From Viscum album (taxonomy: Eukaryota; Streptophyta; Magnoliopsida; Santalales; Viscaceae), in the NCBI GenBank assembly GCA_963277665.1, contig OY728128.1, positions 1,863,360,988 through 1,863,424,987 of the forward strand: a stretch of DNA of 64,000 nt. The letters run 5' to 3'. The notes under the pieces were generated by a model. It had not been told where the DNA came from. It searched no databases and worked only from the letters and a program-made list of their open reading frames with translations. The translations under genes were made by a program, and so were the position numbers. Of the stretch, positions 13,872 to 24,166 are shown one piece after another. The first letter of the stretch is position 1; each line of letters starts with the position of its first letter.

Positions 13872-13903
13872 ACACGCTATCGTGGAATGTCACGATTGCG
13901 TGT
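13872..13903. other. Hairpin near the LTR 5' edge
   Basis: ACACGC-T-ATCGTG pairs with CACGAT-T-GCGTGT around the 6-base loop GAATGT, giving 12 paired bases and one T-T mismatch. It lies about 115 bp from the LTR start in the element's orientation. In the other LTR the left arm is unchanged, while the right arm differs at two A-to-G or C-to-T type positions and at its end. Confidence 0.6.
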
Positions 13904-14017
13904 AATGAAATCCAATTCAGGGATGCATGTAGTGAAATCTCCTTTTGTTGTAGTGTACAACACAATACATCAATGAAATTAAATATAATATTTTTCATAA
14001 AATCTCGGGGTGTTACA

Positions 14018-14030
14018 TTCTACCCCCTTA
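14018..14030 (-). other. Polypurine tract of element 1
   Basis: The minus strand reads TAAGGGGGTAGAA directly before the TGTAACACCCC start of the 3' LTR. This is the expected position and composition of the plus-strand DNA primer. Confidence 0.7.
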
Positions 14031-15470
14031 AAATTAATTTTGACCACCAAATTCGTAGAGGTTATAAATGGTTTACTACTCGAAAGTTTCATTAAAAGAA
14101 ACTTACATCGTAAAAAGGAATACCAAAACTTATCTTTAAAAACTAAAGTATGAAACGTAACAGCTACCCAAATTAACAAATCACTGGGTTTCCACATAAG
14201 ATAACATAGGTGAAAATATTGATATGGGAGAGAAATCTAACGATCATGTTCTAATGGAGAGTGGTAGAGAACATGGCTATGAAAAATCCATCAATAACAA
14301 AGCCATAAATTTGTGATGATTAATGGTACCATCTGATTCATCGGATATAAGGACTCTTGGATAACATTTTTTTGTATTCCATATCATTTCCCTAAAGATG
14401 AAGAATTGTTGAATTAAAATAAATACTTCCTTGATTTCGGTACAATGTTACTGTTGTTTGTACCTTGAACAATTTCCACATCATCTCTTAAAGAAATGAA
14501 GTTGAATTTGTCTTCTGTGAAGTGTTAGAAGATCATGCGATAGAATGACAGTTCATTCCCTAAAACAAAATGATAATAAAAGTTATTAAATATACATAAG
14601 TCCATCTATAGTGAGATTAATTGTATATGGTTTCTAAAATGGGCTTATACTTCATATATCATACCGTTTAATATAATAAAACTAGCTGCTACTAACCAGG
14701 TACATCCTGTAGGCTAGTGGTAGGCGATAAAGGTTTGTCACACTTTGGTTGTGGGTTCGATTCCCACAGCCTTGTCTGACTCGACGGGTTGTCACCCGTC
14801 CTGTAGGTTGTCCTTTTTCTAAAACTACATTATTATAACATTCCATAAATAATATCGAAAAAGTTCTTTCCTTAAAAAAACTAACTTATGTCCAACATAA
14901 TCCATTCCAATCTTTAGGCTTATCCAAAATACTTTTGTCCAAGTTCATAGTATAAAGAAAACAATTACTAGAATTGTCATCTATCGAGCATGTGAATACC
15001 ATCATTTATCCCCCATATATCATACGATATATCTTGCTGGTCACATTCTAAACATGTGAATACCTTAATCATGTATTATTTTGAAAAATGAATACCCATT
15101 GAATCTTAGTGAAAACATGAATGCTGTCAAAAGTTAACTGTTTCCACATACCAAAATCCAAAAATTCAATATACTCAAACCATGATATAACTTTTTCGTT
15201 ATATCCGTCATGAGCTCATGAATACTGTCAAACATTTCAGTTTCTCCTAATCCCTTCATTATGTGCATATCATATTCTTTCCAAAAATATCTCAATCAAA
15301 TTCCATGGTTACCGGTACCATAAAATTATTGAAAACTAAAATAGACCAATACATAAATATTCCAATATTCCACAATACTATATACAACATTATTTTGGAA
15401 TCCCATTACATAAAAACGTAATTATTCCACCACATAGTTGTCATATTCAACATCGCCAATAGTGATCGAA
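14031..15470 (-). other. Element 1 internal region lacking recognisable pol
   Basis: This is where protease, reverse transcriptase and integrase would lie in an autonomous element. It is only 1.4 kb, rich in stops in all frames, and shows no protease DSG/DTG, no reverse transcriptase DD box and no integrase HHCC or YHPQTD motif that I can find. It carries the SINE-like insertion at 14685-14819. Confidence 0.6.
14685..14819 (+). mobile_element. tRNA-derived SINE-like insertion
   Basis: It holds an A-box-like TAGGCTAGTGG (14710-14720) and a perfect B box GGTTCGATTCC (14754-14764). The B box sits in a perfect T-arm: TGTGGG (14750-14755), a 7-base loop, and CCCACA (14763-14768). Downstream is a 7-bp stem GACGGGT/ACCCGTC with loop TGTC (14783-14800), then a T run (14814-14818) that would stop Pol III. 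TAAAACTA occurs at 14677-14684 and again at 14820-14827, a plausible target-site duplication. Length (about 135 bp) and the T-rich 3' end recall plant SINEs of the p-SINE1/Au kind. A tRNA pseudogene is the alternative; I cannot form a full cloverleaf. Confidence 0.6.
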
Positions 15471-16539
15471 TGTAAATTCCCTTTGTCCTTTTCCTTAAGT
15501 AGTTTCTCTTGTCTATCATCATTAACCCTTGGATTAGGGCATTGATTATCATAATGCACCATTTCCTTGCACTTGCTGCATTAAAGTGTTGGTGTTGCGT
15601 TATCTATAGTCTTTTCTTTACTCACATCATTAGCTACCCTTTTTTCCTTTACTTCGACACTAGGATAGTCAATGACCTTTTTTCCACACTTAAAACATTT
15701 TCTAGTCCCTTTAATACAATCTCCACCATGCTTCATTGTACACATTGAGCATAAAGAAACATTTATCTTCTCTTCAACATTATTCTAAGATTTCTCATTG
15801 AACTCCATATTTTGATTCTTTTCCAAACCATGAGATGGATATGAAACACCAACTTACATTTCTACCTTGAGAGAACAATACCCAATTTCTTCATAGATAC
15901 TAAAGTCTCTTATAGCTAATTCCCTTCTAAGACATAGTTTTTAAGCCACTGAAGAATCGATCAACTTTACTTTCGGATTGGATGATAAATCCAGATGCAT
16001 ACCTTGCAACCCTTGTAAAATTCGCTTTGTATATACCAATAGATTCATCATACTTTTGCTTAAGCTCAAGGAAATCCTTTTCCATCTTTGTTCGAAAAAT
16101 ATGAGTGAATTACTTATTGAAAAATAAGTTCTTGAACTCATCCCATTCCAGGGATTCAATTTCATCTCGGGGACTCATATTCTTAATTAGAGTCCACCAT
16201 TGATATGCTTCACCTTATAAATGGTAAATAGCCAGAATGAATTTTTCATGTTCCGAACTACAAAGTATGGAAAATATCTTTTCAATGGTACTAATCCTTT
16301 GTTCAGCAACAATTGGATCAGAAGACCCACTGAAAGAAGGTGGACGTTGCCTCATGAAGGACTCAATAGAATATTGTTCCCCTCTCTGCTCATTCAGAAG
16401 TCCATAATGATTCATTTCTTGTGTAAGTATAACAATAAGATTTTTTCACTCCATCTCCCATAACATTGATTTGTTCAGCAGGACAATCATTAAATTGTGT
16501 GTTACATTGACCAACATGGTTCCTTCTGGTTCTAGCCAT
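15470..16539 (-). pseudogene. gag: Broken gag of element 1 (Ty3/gypsy type)
   Basis: Capsid-like polyprotein remnant. The probable start is the ATG at 16537-16539 (protein MARTRRNHVGQ...), about 245 bp after the primer-binding site. After a frameshift near 16400-16440 the frame at 16215-16415 carries RQRPPSFSGSSDPIVAEQ and IEKIFSILCSSEHEK, typical of the plant Retrotrans_gag domain. An in-frame stop follows AIYHL, after which GEAYQWW and EWDEF continue the domain. The next part (15941-16165) is shifted again. A zinc knuckle with all four ligands, CX2CX4HX4C, lies at 15539-15580, directly after a stop at 15581-15583. A second, damaged knuckle (CFKCGKK, with H and the last C lost) lies near 15670-15705. 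Several stops and shifts make it non-functional. Confidence 0.82.
15539..15580 (-). pseudogene. CCHC zinc knuckle in element 1 gag
   Basis: Fourteen codons read CSKCKEMVHYDNQC on the minus strand, with all metal ligands kept. The usual glycine before His is replaced by Val. Such knuckles bind element RNA during packaging. It is now cut off from the rest of gag by an upstream stop. Confidence 0.8.
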
Positions 16540-16784
16540 CGTATAAAACCCAAAAAGAATAGTGTGAGAGGTAAAAATCATGCTAGGGAAAACAATATAA
16601 TAAAGGGGGAGTACCTTCGATATCTAACATATTAGGTTTAATTCTAATAGCTTTTCCATAATTCTAGGACTATAACCTATATGTATGCTTAACCTTAGGT
16701 ACATCCCTAGACATACATTAAAATATCTATAGGGATCTCACTAAAGTTTTCACATCCTAGTTTCCAAATGTTAACTAACCCTTT

Positions 16785-16796
16785 CCTCTGATAACA
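16785..16796 (-). other. Primer-binding site of element 1
   Basis: The minus strand reads TGTTATCAGAGG two bases inside the 5' LTR edge. It matches 10 of 12 bases of TGGTATCAGAGC, the site for initiator tRNA-Met used by most plant LTR retrotransposons. It fixes the element's orientation as minus. Confidence 0.85.
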
Positions 16797-18427
16797 ACTG
16801 TATAGACCCACATCATGAAGTACATAAAAATTACATTACTTTTGCGGAATAATTAATACATAACAAAAAAACACTGAAGGACTGTAATACATTAGTGTCT
16901 TTGGAATCTAAGAATATAATCTTCTAATCGTGGTGAAAGATCTTCAACACCTCCCATAAAGATCATCCCATTTTGTTTTATTACCTAAAAACATTCATTA
17001 TATCCTGGGGAGTAGAAAACATAAAAAGTTTGAGCTCAAATGCTCAGTAAGGGTAAACACATAGAACATAAAACAATCCATAAACATTTGAATGAAAAAA
17101 CATGAACATAAAATCTAAACATCAAAATCATGAGAAAAGACATAAATCATGGAAGTACGTAAGGCATATATCATAAAGGAATATCATGGGAATAAAACAT
17201 GTATTTGTGGCCAACTATTAAGCACATGATATGATTTCCATAGCAGCCAATGCATTGCTGCCAAGACCATCTTAGTGGACAATGTCCCTTTCGGAATCGA
17301 GTTTACTCCTCATTCCAGTCCTGTATCACTGAACCAGATTAACTTACTGTTCCATCCATATCTATCTCATGGGATATAAATCTTTACCAAATGCATTGGA
17401 GGGAGATATAGGTCCCACCCATCAAATATTGAAATCATTCTTTCATGTGCCACAAAATTAACATACATCATTTAATATAACCCAATGAATAAAATGGGTT
17501 TAATAAACATAATACCATCATAACATAATCCATATAAAACAAATGGATATCATAAGAGATGTGAAATCATGTAAATCATAGAGACATTATACTTGAAACA
17601 TACACATATGAAAATAAAGTCATCTTAGATAGAAAATAGTTTTGATAAAACATTTGATAAGAATTCTTGATGAAAATATCCTTTCTTCTTCAAAATCATT
17701 TTCTTTTCATAAAATACCATGCAATTTTAAAATAAAAGGATTTTTTTGAAAATAGTCATGAAATATTGTAGAGTAAGATTCTTTAAATTAAGGATTTATG
17801 AAATCGTAAAAATCCATTCATGCCATATAAGGTAAAAAAACATTCTCCTCGTACTTTTGTCGGAAAAGTCAAAAAGTTCCTTGTATGGTAAACAATAGAA
17901 AGATTCCTTCCATACGATGCGGTAAAAGAAAAAATGGGTAAAAATGACTTTAAACATACATTAGAGAAAATTAAACCTTTTATGAAAATATTTTGAGAAC
18001 ATATTTACATTGATAATAAACATAACCCTAGTAAATACTTACGAATAAACAATCTTGGATAAGAATGAGATTGTAATAATTATCCTTTACCTTAGGTCTG
18101 ATATGTTTCTTACGTATCTAAACCTCCTGTATAATGATTTAAATTATTTCATTGACTTATTACAGAATCACATTCATTGTTATGATATCATATATGGTTC
18201 ACTTATGACTTTATATTACCCGTTATTTTGTAAATTCATGTTAATGTATATTTTTTGGTAAAATCATTTCATTTATCGTTCGTGTTTCGACTTGTTGTTC
18301 TTGATATTATTACTTATATCCTGATTTACTTAATTCCCGAATGTAAAATATGATTTATATATATTATATATTTATAATATACATATATATAAGATAGATC
18401 GATAAATGGAATGAAATACACTGTTTA

Positions 18428-18837
18428 TGGAGACGGTAGGTCGTACGTACGGATGAAGGCTATTTTCGTTTCCTTATTGAGTTGAATGGAATTAAATAAA
18501 CGACATACATATATATACACATAAATGTAGTATCATTATTTTGTCATATATTTCATGATTACTTATTATATATTCTTTATAATAATTCATGAAGGGTTAG
18601 CATGGAGAATGAATCTCATCACGTTGTGGAGACTGTAGTCCGTACGTACGCACGAGCGATGATATAATTCCCATGATCGTGGAATTGTATTGAAGTGTAT
18701 GTATAATATTTCAGAATAAATATAACATTTCAATAATAATATATAGTTATTCTTTACACCATTATAACCATCCAAGTAAGGTGGTGGTGGAAAAAAGATT
18801 ACACCACGGCGTGGATACGGTATTCCGTACGTACGCA
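18428..18837 (-). promoter_or_regulatory. Three CGTACGTACG blocks in the 5' LTR
   Basis: Exact CGTACGTACG occurs at 18442-18451, 18641-18650 and 18826-18835, with spacings of 199 and 185 bp. All three 10-bp cores are unchanged from the other LTR although the surrounding sequence differs. Confidence 0.75.
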
Positions 18838-19180
18838 CACACGGTGATTTCGTTTTTCCATACGATGGATAGAAGATGAAATTGGGTTGTTTAATATTTA
18901 ATAAAACATATAATTATTTTATTTATACTGATGTTATTAATTTATTATGAAACAAATAAATAATAATAAGTAGAAGAAGAAATAAATTGGAAAGAGTCGG
19001 TAAAGGATATTACACCTTCTTTGATTCGCCTCTTCTTAACCTCCTCTTAAGGCACTAGGGTTGGTATTTTGAGGAGACCAAAACCTCTATAATGTTTATA
19101 GGGGAGATGATAAGAGAAATGGGAAGGGTTTGGTGGAGCTTCAAGGCTCAAATGGGTGTGAAGAGAAGAGGGAAGGTGTT

Positions 19181-19192
19181 CCCTTTTTGTAA
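19181..19192 (-). promoter_or_regulatory. Damaged TATA-like box of the element 1 5' LTR
   Basis: At the position of TTATAAAAAG in the other LTR this copy reads TTACAAAAAG on the minus strand. The change of TATA to TACA would be expected to weaken initiation from the 5' LTR, the one that drives a full-length transcript. Confidence 0.45.
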
Positions 19193-20833
19193 GGGAGGAG
19201 AGGGGCACCTGTAGAAAATCTCAAAATATTATTTTATAATAAAGTCATATTCGTTTTATAATAGCTCTAAAATAATTTATTTCAAATATAAAGTAGGGAT
19301 GGGTCGAAATCATCTCATGAAATATATTTTAGACAGGTTTGGGTCATTATATTAACCTTATCTTTTAGTTTTAACTCCTAGTTAATTAGATTGACATTTA
19401 CCATGTCACTTTGTATTTTTATATTATATAGTAAATAAACGGACCATATAAATCCAATCGACCCCAAAGTGGAAAATTAATGATACAACTATCATGATAT
19501 AAGTATCTTGGCCAAACCATATATTTTGAAGAATATAATAACAATTAATAATATAATATTTGTTTTAAAAACTATTTTATGTCAATTTTGACACTATTTC
19601 GTAATTGATTTTTGGTGAAAAATATAAAAGCATGATTAATTCGACAAAAGTTAATTAAATAAATAACATCATGTCATATTAACCTATAAAATTGGTGTAA
19701 CTCATAAAAAGTCTCAAAAAAACATTTATTTGGGTATTTATAACATCAATTATGTTAATATTTTATTAATATGGTAATTACTATATCATCATTGTGTCAT
19801 AAATAATTTAAATTATTTAATGTCTAAAAATTATAAATAAAATACCATTATTTAGGAAATATATTTATCCTTCTAATAAATATTTATAGTCGAATATATA
19901 TTATGTATAACCTTATATTAAAATTGTTTTAGTTATTAATCATTGATTTCAACTATTTTAACTATTCTTTAAATAAAATAATAATAAGTGTCCTAATCTA
20001 ATCCAGGTTGACCTAAATGGTCATATTTTATTCCTAAGGTTGTTTTTGGTGGAATTACACTTATCCAATAAAATTAATACATGTTTTAGGTTAATAATAA
20101 TATCATTTTTACCGTTAATTGCCCTATTTACTTTTAACCGTGGTAAATAAAAGTAAAAAATTACTATTCACCAAGAATTATTTTCATCTCATTGAACCAC
20201 ATTTTATTCCTTGATATTAATTGTGTCTCTCAGATTTTTGATATTACCCCTCACAGAAGTGGTAAAATTATGTTTTATGTGAATTTCCAAATTCTCCTAG
20301 GAGGTGGGTAAAAGACAGTGAAAAGCTCAATAAAATTTTTATATATCTAAAATTATTATAAAATGACTCCAAAGAATTACATTGAACATATATAGGTATT
20401 ATGTGTAAATTTTGACCTAAAATAAATTTAAATAAAATAAATAATTATTTAAATAAAATTTCGGTTTCTAAATAGTAACCATGTGTTGTCACTATTCATC
20501 AAAAATTGAACGTTTTCAAAAAAGTACTAAAAATTTACCCTAGGATAATTTCGATATTCTGAATCCAAAAATGAAGTCCATTTAGAAAGATAAAATTTAT
20601 AAAATTTTAAAAAGTGGGTATTACTATTCATAACGGCTAGTTTATATAACATATCTTTGTTTAGCAAAACTCGGTATTGCATACAATACACGCTATCGTG
20701 GAAGGTCGCGATTGTGTTTAATGAAAGAAAAGTAAGGGATTCATGTAGTGAAATCTCATTTTTGTGTAGCGTACAACACAAGACATCAATGGAATTAAAG
20801 GGAATATTTTTCTTAAAATCTCAGCGTGTTACA

Positions 20834-21137
20834 AAATGAGACCAAAGAGTGTTGGGGTAACACATGGAACCCCCTAATAGGCATAAAGGATATAGGGAAT
20901 AGTGTGATTCATGTATGCTTTAATATTTCTATTGAAAATTTCATTGGATTCCTCTCAACATATCCTACCTAACTGGATCCATATTGGGTTATTTAATATA
21001 TTTTTGGTAGATTAATTTTTATATTAATGTTGAAAATAATGATAATTATTAATTTTTAAATATTAATATTTTTTATAAAAATATTCAGGTTATTAATAAA
21101 TCAATTACACTAAGACACTGTAATATAATGTAATGAA
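20834..21137. other. Spacer between element 1 and element 3
   Basis: Begins with AAATG, the right target-site duplication of element 1. The rest is AT-rich with no gene or repeat recognised. Confidence 0.6.
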
Positions 21138-24100
21138 TGTGTAGTTCTTGAATTAGTGGGTGACAACAAGGAAGGATAGGGGGAATCATTGATGCAAATT
21201 TAATTTCACAAATTTTCCTCTATAAATTCATCCTTTGTGGATGATTAAAGCCTTAATCCAATTTTCTTATATCTATTATCCTCACCTTATGTGATTCTAT
21301 AAATCAAAGGAACATAACAAAATTATTATAATGGTTTGGTATAAAGACCTATGAAATTCTATTTAGGGTATCCATCCCAACATATATTATCCACAATATC
21401 ATAATGTGATTATAAAAAGTTATTAGTTATACCTCCTCTTAAAATATTATTATACCCCCATCTCCAATACACCTTCAATAGTTGGTCATCCAACCCAACG
21501 ACAACCCAACTCTTTAGATGGATTCATCAAATAAAGGATGATATCTTTATCTTCCACTATGATATTATTGAATCTTATTTTCTCAAGTATACATCAAGTA
21601 CCTTTTCAACTTGCTGGTATGGATCAAATATATCTAATCACTTGTGTAAGATCATTTAACATGGTCCAAAAATGATTATGGAATTATTCCTTTATCTTAT
21701 TAAGTAATGGGATCAATTAGATTTGTCTAGGATACCCACACAACATATTATAGATTATATTTTAATGGTAGAACTTACATAATCATCTTAGTCTTCCTTC
21801 ATTAATTCTCAACTTTTTAACTATTATACAATTGTAATTATGTAATATCTCTTGAATTACTCTCCTCACATAAAAGTATATATAAATATGAAACACTAAA
21901 TACTATTATTTAATATGATTTATATTATTTTATTTTGGTATATTATATTCTTATTCACATAAAAAAATTTGTGTACCTTTATTTTTCTTCGTGCGTGACA
22001 CTTATTGCCTACTGTATCGATAACCTTCATGGAAAATGATTTATATGAATAAGAAGTGTGCACCAGATCTTCATCGTTCCATATATACTTTAAAATAATG
22101 AACCAAATGAACATTAATATTCCTCATAAAAGGTAGTTATGTATCATAGATACATCATCATTCTTCACGTGACTAGGGTAGTCCGTGGTTCTCTCGATTC
22201 TGTGAATACATCTGTTGGGATTCCTTATGCTATGCATGAAAGGATCACATAAAATTCCGTTTTCCTTAATTATATAGCTCTCCATAATATTTCAAACGAT
22301 AGAAACCCTAACTCTCGACATATCATAAATTTTTAAATATTCGATTCATCACCACCTATCATATAATAATTAAGATGACTCATGGATTCCCAAAAATAAA
22401 TGGTTCTCATTGAATACAAAAATTTAAATCATCATGTGTTGGAGTAAATATTAATTTCACATGATGATGTCGAATGATCCCTATATGTTTTTTCATACAA
22501 TAAAATAATATTATAAATTAAAAATAAAAAAAGATCATTTAAAATATTCTAAATATTTTGATATAATTACATTCATTTACACAATATTCAAAAAAATTAA
22601 TTCTACTGAGCCATACTTAATGCCTCATCAACTATACAATGTAATTTTTAGAACCACATGAAATCGAATATATAGTGAAAATGCCTATGTGAAGCTACTC
22701 ATAAATTTAGATACAAACTTCACATATTAAAATCTCAATCTAGTTGTTATCGCATTATTAGTTACATGAAATATAATTTTACAATGAAAATTGGTTGCAT
22801 TGATCTTTCATAAGAATTCTACTATGGGGTTTTCTTTCTGGAAATACATTCATAGCAAACAACATCTGGAATTATTCCATCAACATACATCTATGTGATC
22901 ATATTCTATATATATATGGATATATATATATATATGGATATATATATATGGATATTTGTACTCTTACATTATGATAAGAATTACCATGACATTATTATTC
23001 TTCAAATGGTCCTTTATCATGCCATAATCAAATCATTATTTAGACATGGACATAATTTTAAGTGACTGGAAGTACTGTGTTTCCCTCTATGATTTTCATT
23101 AAAATTAGTTCACATGTTCTCTAAAATTTTTAATCTAGAATAAAAAATCATTATTAATTCTCAAAATCACATGTCTTCTCTATTAGTTACATGATATTAG
23201 ATGTTTCATGAGTTCATATGGCTTCTCATTATAAAAACATCGAAGAAGAATCAAGATGAACATATATTAACCATTACATGGTGATTTTAATGATCCAGTA
23301 CTCATTGATTGTTGTTATATTTTTGAATCACTTATGGTATCTTAAACAATAAATTATTAGACAATGAGAGAGGGATTAAGATGATAGTGATCAGATGCCT
23401 CAAATTGAACTAGTCAAATATTCTATGCTAAACCCATATTTTTTTTACATGGATGAGAAATTACAATTTCATGTGTTCCCATGTTAGGATCATTTACTAT
23501 TAAAAGTGACTTCATAATGTAAATAGTGATTTTTTTGTCTCACGATAGAACTGGGGGTCAACACTTGAAACATAGTTTATACATATGATGGGTTTGATAA
23601 CATGTGATTGCCCACTGGCACACCTATCCCATAGACATGTGTTATCACCTAAAGCTCATTGGTTCCATTCACCTTCAGTTCTGCCTGCCAATGTAGTACT
23701 TTTTCATCCCCCTTACACTAATTTAACAACAATGGATGGCTCCCGTATGTGGTTGAGTTTCTCCCACAAATCATAATCAACATGGCCTAGCTCGTTATCA
23801 TGGATTGTCTACCATTATTTGTAATATCTAAAGAAGATTTATACAAATATTTAACATATATATGAAATAATTCTAAAAATAAATTGAAAAATAAAAACAT
23901 AGTGTCTTTAAATAAGTAATATCTCTTTGGATGGATATTTTCAATATAATTATTCTTATTCATATTACTGAAATCAATTTTCACATCATAAAATTAATTT
24001 TCTCAAACATTTGGAATTAAAGATCAGCTCAAACAACGATAAAATTTAATCATGGTGAATTTATCAAGTGATTCTAAATAAATATCTAAGAATCACCACT

Positions 24101-24154
24101 ACATCTTCCAACACATATTGATTATTTGACAAAACATGTAACATTAGATAAACA
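21138..24154 (-). repeat. 3' LTR of element 3
   Basis: Plus-strand start TGTGTAGTTCTTG aligns with TGGTGGTTCCTGG at 27284, and the end GATAAACA aligns with GATAAATA at 30280-30287. The terminal CA is kept here and a purine-rich tract follows directly. The frame at 23585-23776 looks longer than its surroundings but aligns with non-coding LTR in the partner, so it is not called. Confidence 0.7.
22907..22957. repeat. TATA-rich microsatellite interrupted by GG
   Basis: Three runs of alternating TA are separated by single GGA interruptions. The structure is absent at the matching place in the partner LTR, so it arose after insertion. Confidence 0.8.
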
Positions 24155-24166
24155 ATTCCCCTCTTT
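24155..24166 (-). other. Polypurine tract of element 3
   Basis: The minus strand reads AAAGAGGGGAAT immediately before the TG that opens the 3' LTR. Its position agrees with the independent LTR alignment. Confidence 0.65.

Larger units (their letters stand above)
9999..14017 (-). repeat. 3' LTR of element 1
   Basis: Aligns along its whole length with 16799-20833. The boundaries are TG at 9999 (TGTAGAGACCC) and CA at 14017 (TGTTACA) on the plus strand; on the minus strand the copy begins TGTAACACCCCGAGATTT, a start typical of plant Ty3/gypsy LTRs. It contains three copies of a CGTACGTACG block, a TATA-like box on the minus strand and a 13-bp-arm hairpin near its 5' edge. Short frames within it (for example 11816-12034, minus) recur at the same place in the other LTR but look like shadows rather than genes. 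Confidence 0.92.
9999..20833 (-). mobile_element. Element 1: Ty3/gypsy-type LTR retrotransposon with gag only
   Basis: A complete LTR retrotransposon in minus orientation. Two LTRs of about 4.02 and 4.04 kb bracket 2.78 kb of internal DNA. Read on the minus strand, the LTRs begin TGTAACAC and end TCTACA or TATACA. A primer-binding site follows the 5' LTR (16785-16796) and a purine-rich tract precedes the 3' LTR (14018-14030). The flanks GAATG and AAATG form a 4-of-5 target-site duplication. The internal part encodes a broken gag with zinc knuckles, while reverse transcriptase and integrase are not visible. LTRs longer than the internal DNA plus gag without pol fit the TR-GAG or LARD-like non-autonomous class, which must use proteins of an autonomous relative. 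In one stretch counted by eye (10081-10172 against 16873-16964) about nine bases in ten match. Confidence 0.88.
16799..20833 (-). repeat. 5' LTR of element 1
   Basis: Partner of 9999-14017. On the plus strand it starts TGTATAGACCC and ends GTGTTACA. It has the same internal landmarks in the same order, including the three CGTACGTACG blocks. Differences from its partner include many C/T and G/A changes; for example the conserved CCCCGAG near the LTR edge is CGCTGAG here. Confidence 0.92.

Noticed and set aside
13765..14197. Overlapping short frames on both strands at the LTR edge
   Set aside because: They cross the LTR/polypurine boundary and overlap in opposite directions; they are shadows of non-coding LTR sequence.
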